Assembly: GCA_016926455.1 (NCBI GenBank)
Contig: JAFGOO010000067.1
Span: 1 to 6,642, forward strand
Length of the DNA stretch: 6,642 nucleotides
Direction of reading: 5' to 3'
Source: Methanosarcinaceae archaeon
GTDB taxonomy: Archaea > Halobacteriota > Methanosarcinia > Methanosarcinales > Methanosarcinaceae
Shown: positions 6,355 to 6,642 of the stretch, piece after piece
Layout of the letters: each line of letters starts with the position of its first letter
Position numbering within the stretch: position 1 is the first letter of the stretch
Program-made: the position numbers and the translations under genes
Notes under the pieces: generated by a model
The model's input: the letters and a program-made list of their open reading frames with translations, nothing else
The model's database searches: none
What the model was told of the DNA's origin: nothing

Positions 6355-6642
6355 TCAGTGTAGGCTGTGAATTACTCCACGCTTACGCACGGAATTTCTT
6401 GCTTCATTCTTTGAACCATCGTTCACAAGTCCACAAGCCCTTCCTCTCGTTCCGAAAGTGTCAAACGGTTATTAGATTTTGCAGTGCAAATTTCTTGATG
6501 TTGATTGCAGCATTGATATCCCGATCTTGTTCTGTATTGCATTCAGGGTAACTCCCTATCTTTCAAAGTCAATTCTTTATTATGAAATCCACAGATATTG
6601 CAGATTTTAGTCGATGGCTCGAATTGACCTATTTTTAATAAA
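6355..6642 (-). pseudogene. tnpB: TnpB (IS200/IS605-family OrfB) C-terminal remnant, frameshifted
   Basis: Three minus-strand frames together read as a TnpB C-terminus entering from the right edge. Frame one (6641 down to a TGA at 6543-6545) gives IGQFEPSTKICNICG then HNKELTLKDREL, with the first zinc-ribbon cysteine pair. Frame two (about 6548 to 6461) gives PECNTEQDRDINAAINIKKF, with the last zinc cysteine and the RuvC-III DRDxNAAxNI intact. Frame three (about 6462 to the stop at 6355-6357) gives TFGTRGRACGLVNDGS and a basic tail ending RKRGVIHSLH. The first break looks like a deletion of about 5 nt that removes the expected WTC and so one zinc ligand; the second is near 6461. It is clearly inactive. 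The N-terminal part lies outside the window. Sequence type (CNICGxHNKELTLxDRE) differs from the relic near 1700. No right-end hairpin is seen between its stop and the radical SAM gene. Confidence 0.85.

Noticed and set aside
1..6642. CRISPR array, tRNA or rRNA
   Set aside because: No regularly spaced repeats, cloverleaf-like segments or conserved rRNA blocks were seen on either strand by eye.

Overview
The window looks like chromosomal DNA of a methanogenic euryarchaeon, most plausibly in or near the Methanosarcinales. This is an inference. It rests on an archaeal-style type IA topoisomerase with a zinc-finger tail, a short archaeal SAM hydrolase (DUF62 family), TTG start usage, TATA-box promoters instead of bacterial -35/-10 elements, Shine-Dalgarno sites at only some genes, and archaeal IS200/IS605-type tnpB remnants. 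No marker gene such as rRNA is present to fix the genus.

Layout, left to right: (1) the C-terminal 267 codons of ilvC (ketol-acid reductoisomerase, +), cut by the window edge; (2) a small FMN nitroreductase-family protein (+); (3) a roughly 0.6 kb gene-poor scar (1434-2070). The scar holds a 9-bp tandem repeat carrying two Shine-Dalgarno cores, a strong orphan TATA box, a small hairpin, a possible old TnpB tail, a clear 5'-truncated tnpB (+), and an intact-looking IS605-type right end of two TTTA-loop hairpins that runs into the stop codon of the next gene; (4) topA (DNA topoisomerase I, -); (5) a 132-bp divergent promoter region; (6) a SAM hydrolase / SAM hydroxide adenosyltransferase (+), possibly leaderless; (7) a radical SAM protein with a SPASM-like Cys tail (-), convergent with the hydrolase across only 4 bp; (8) at the right edge, a second and different tnpB remnant (-), broken by at least two frameshifts, just upstream of the radical SAM gene.

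The intact genes are housekeeping or general metabolic functions (branched-chain amino acid synthesis, flavin redox, DNA topology, SAM chemistry) and do not form an obvious operon. The clearest sign of genome dynamics is that two unrelated, inactivated TnpB transposon ends border the topA / SAM-hydrolase / radical-SAM block. The left one has lost its N-terminal nuclease motifs and has Asn for the third RuvC Asp, yet keeps a well-formed right end whose adjacent guide-position sequence would be antisense to the end of topA. I see no CRISPR array, tRNA, rRNA or complete novel system. The best candidate for something unusual is this relic TnpB/omegaRNA-like end fused to the topA terminus.
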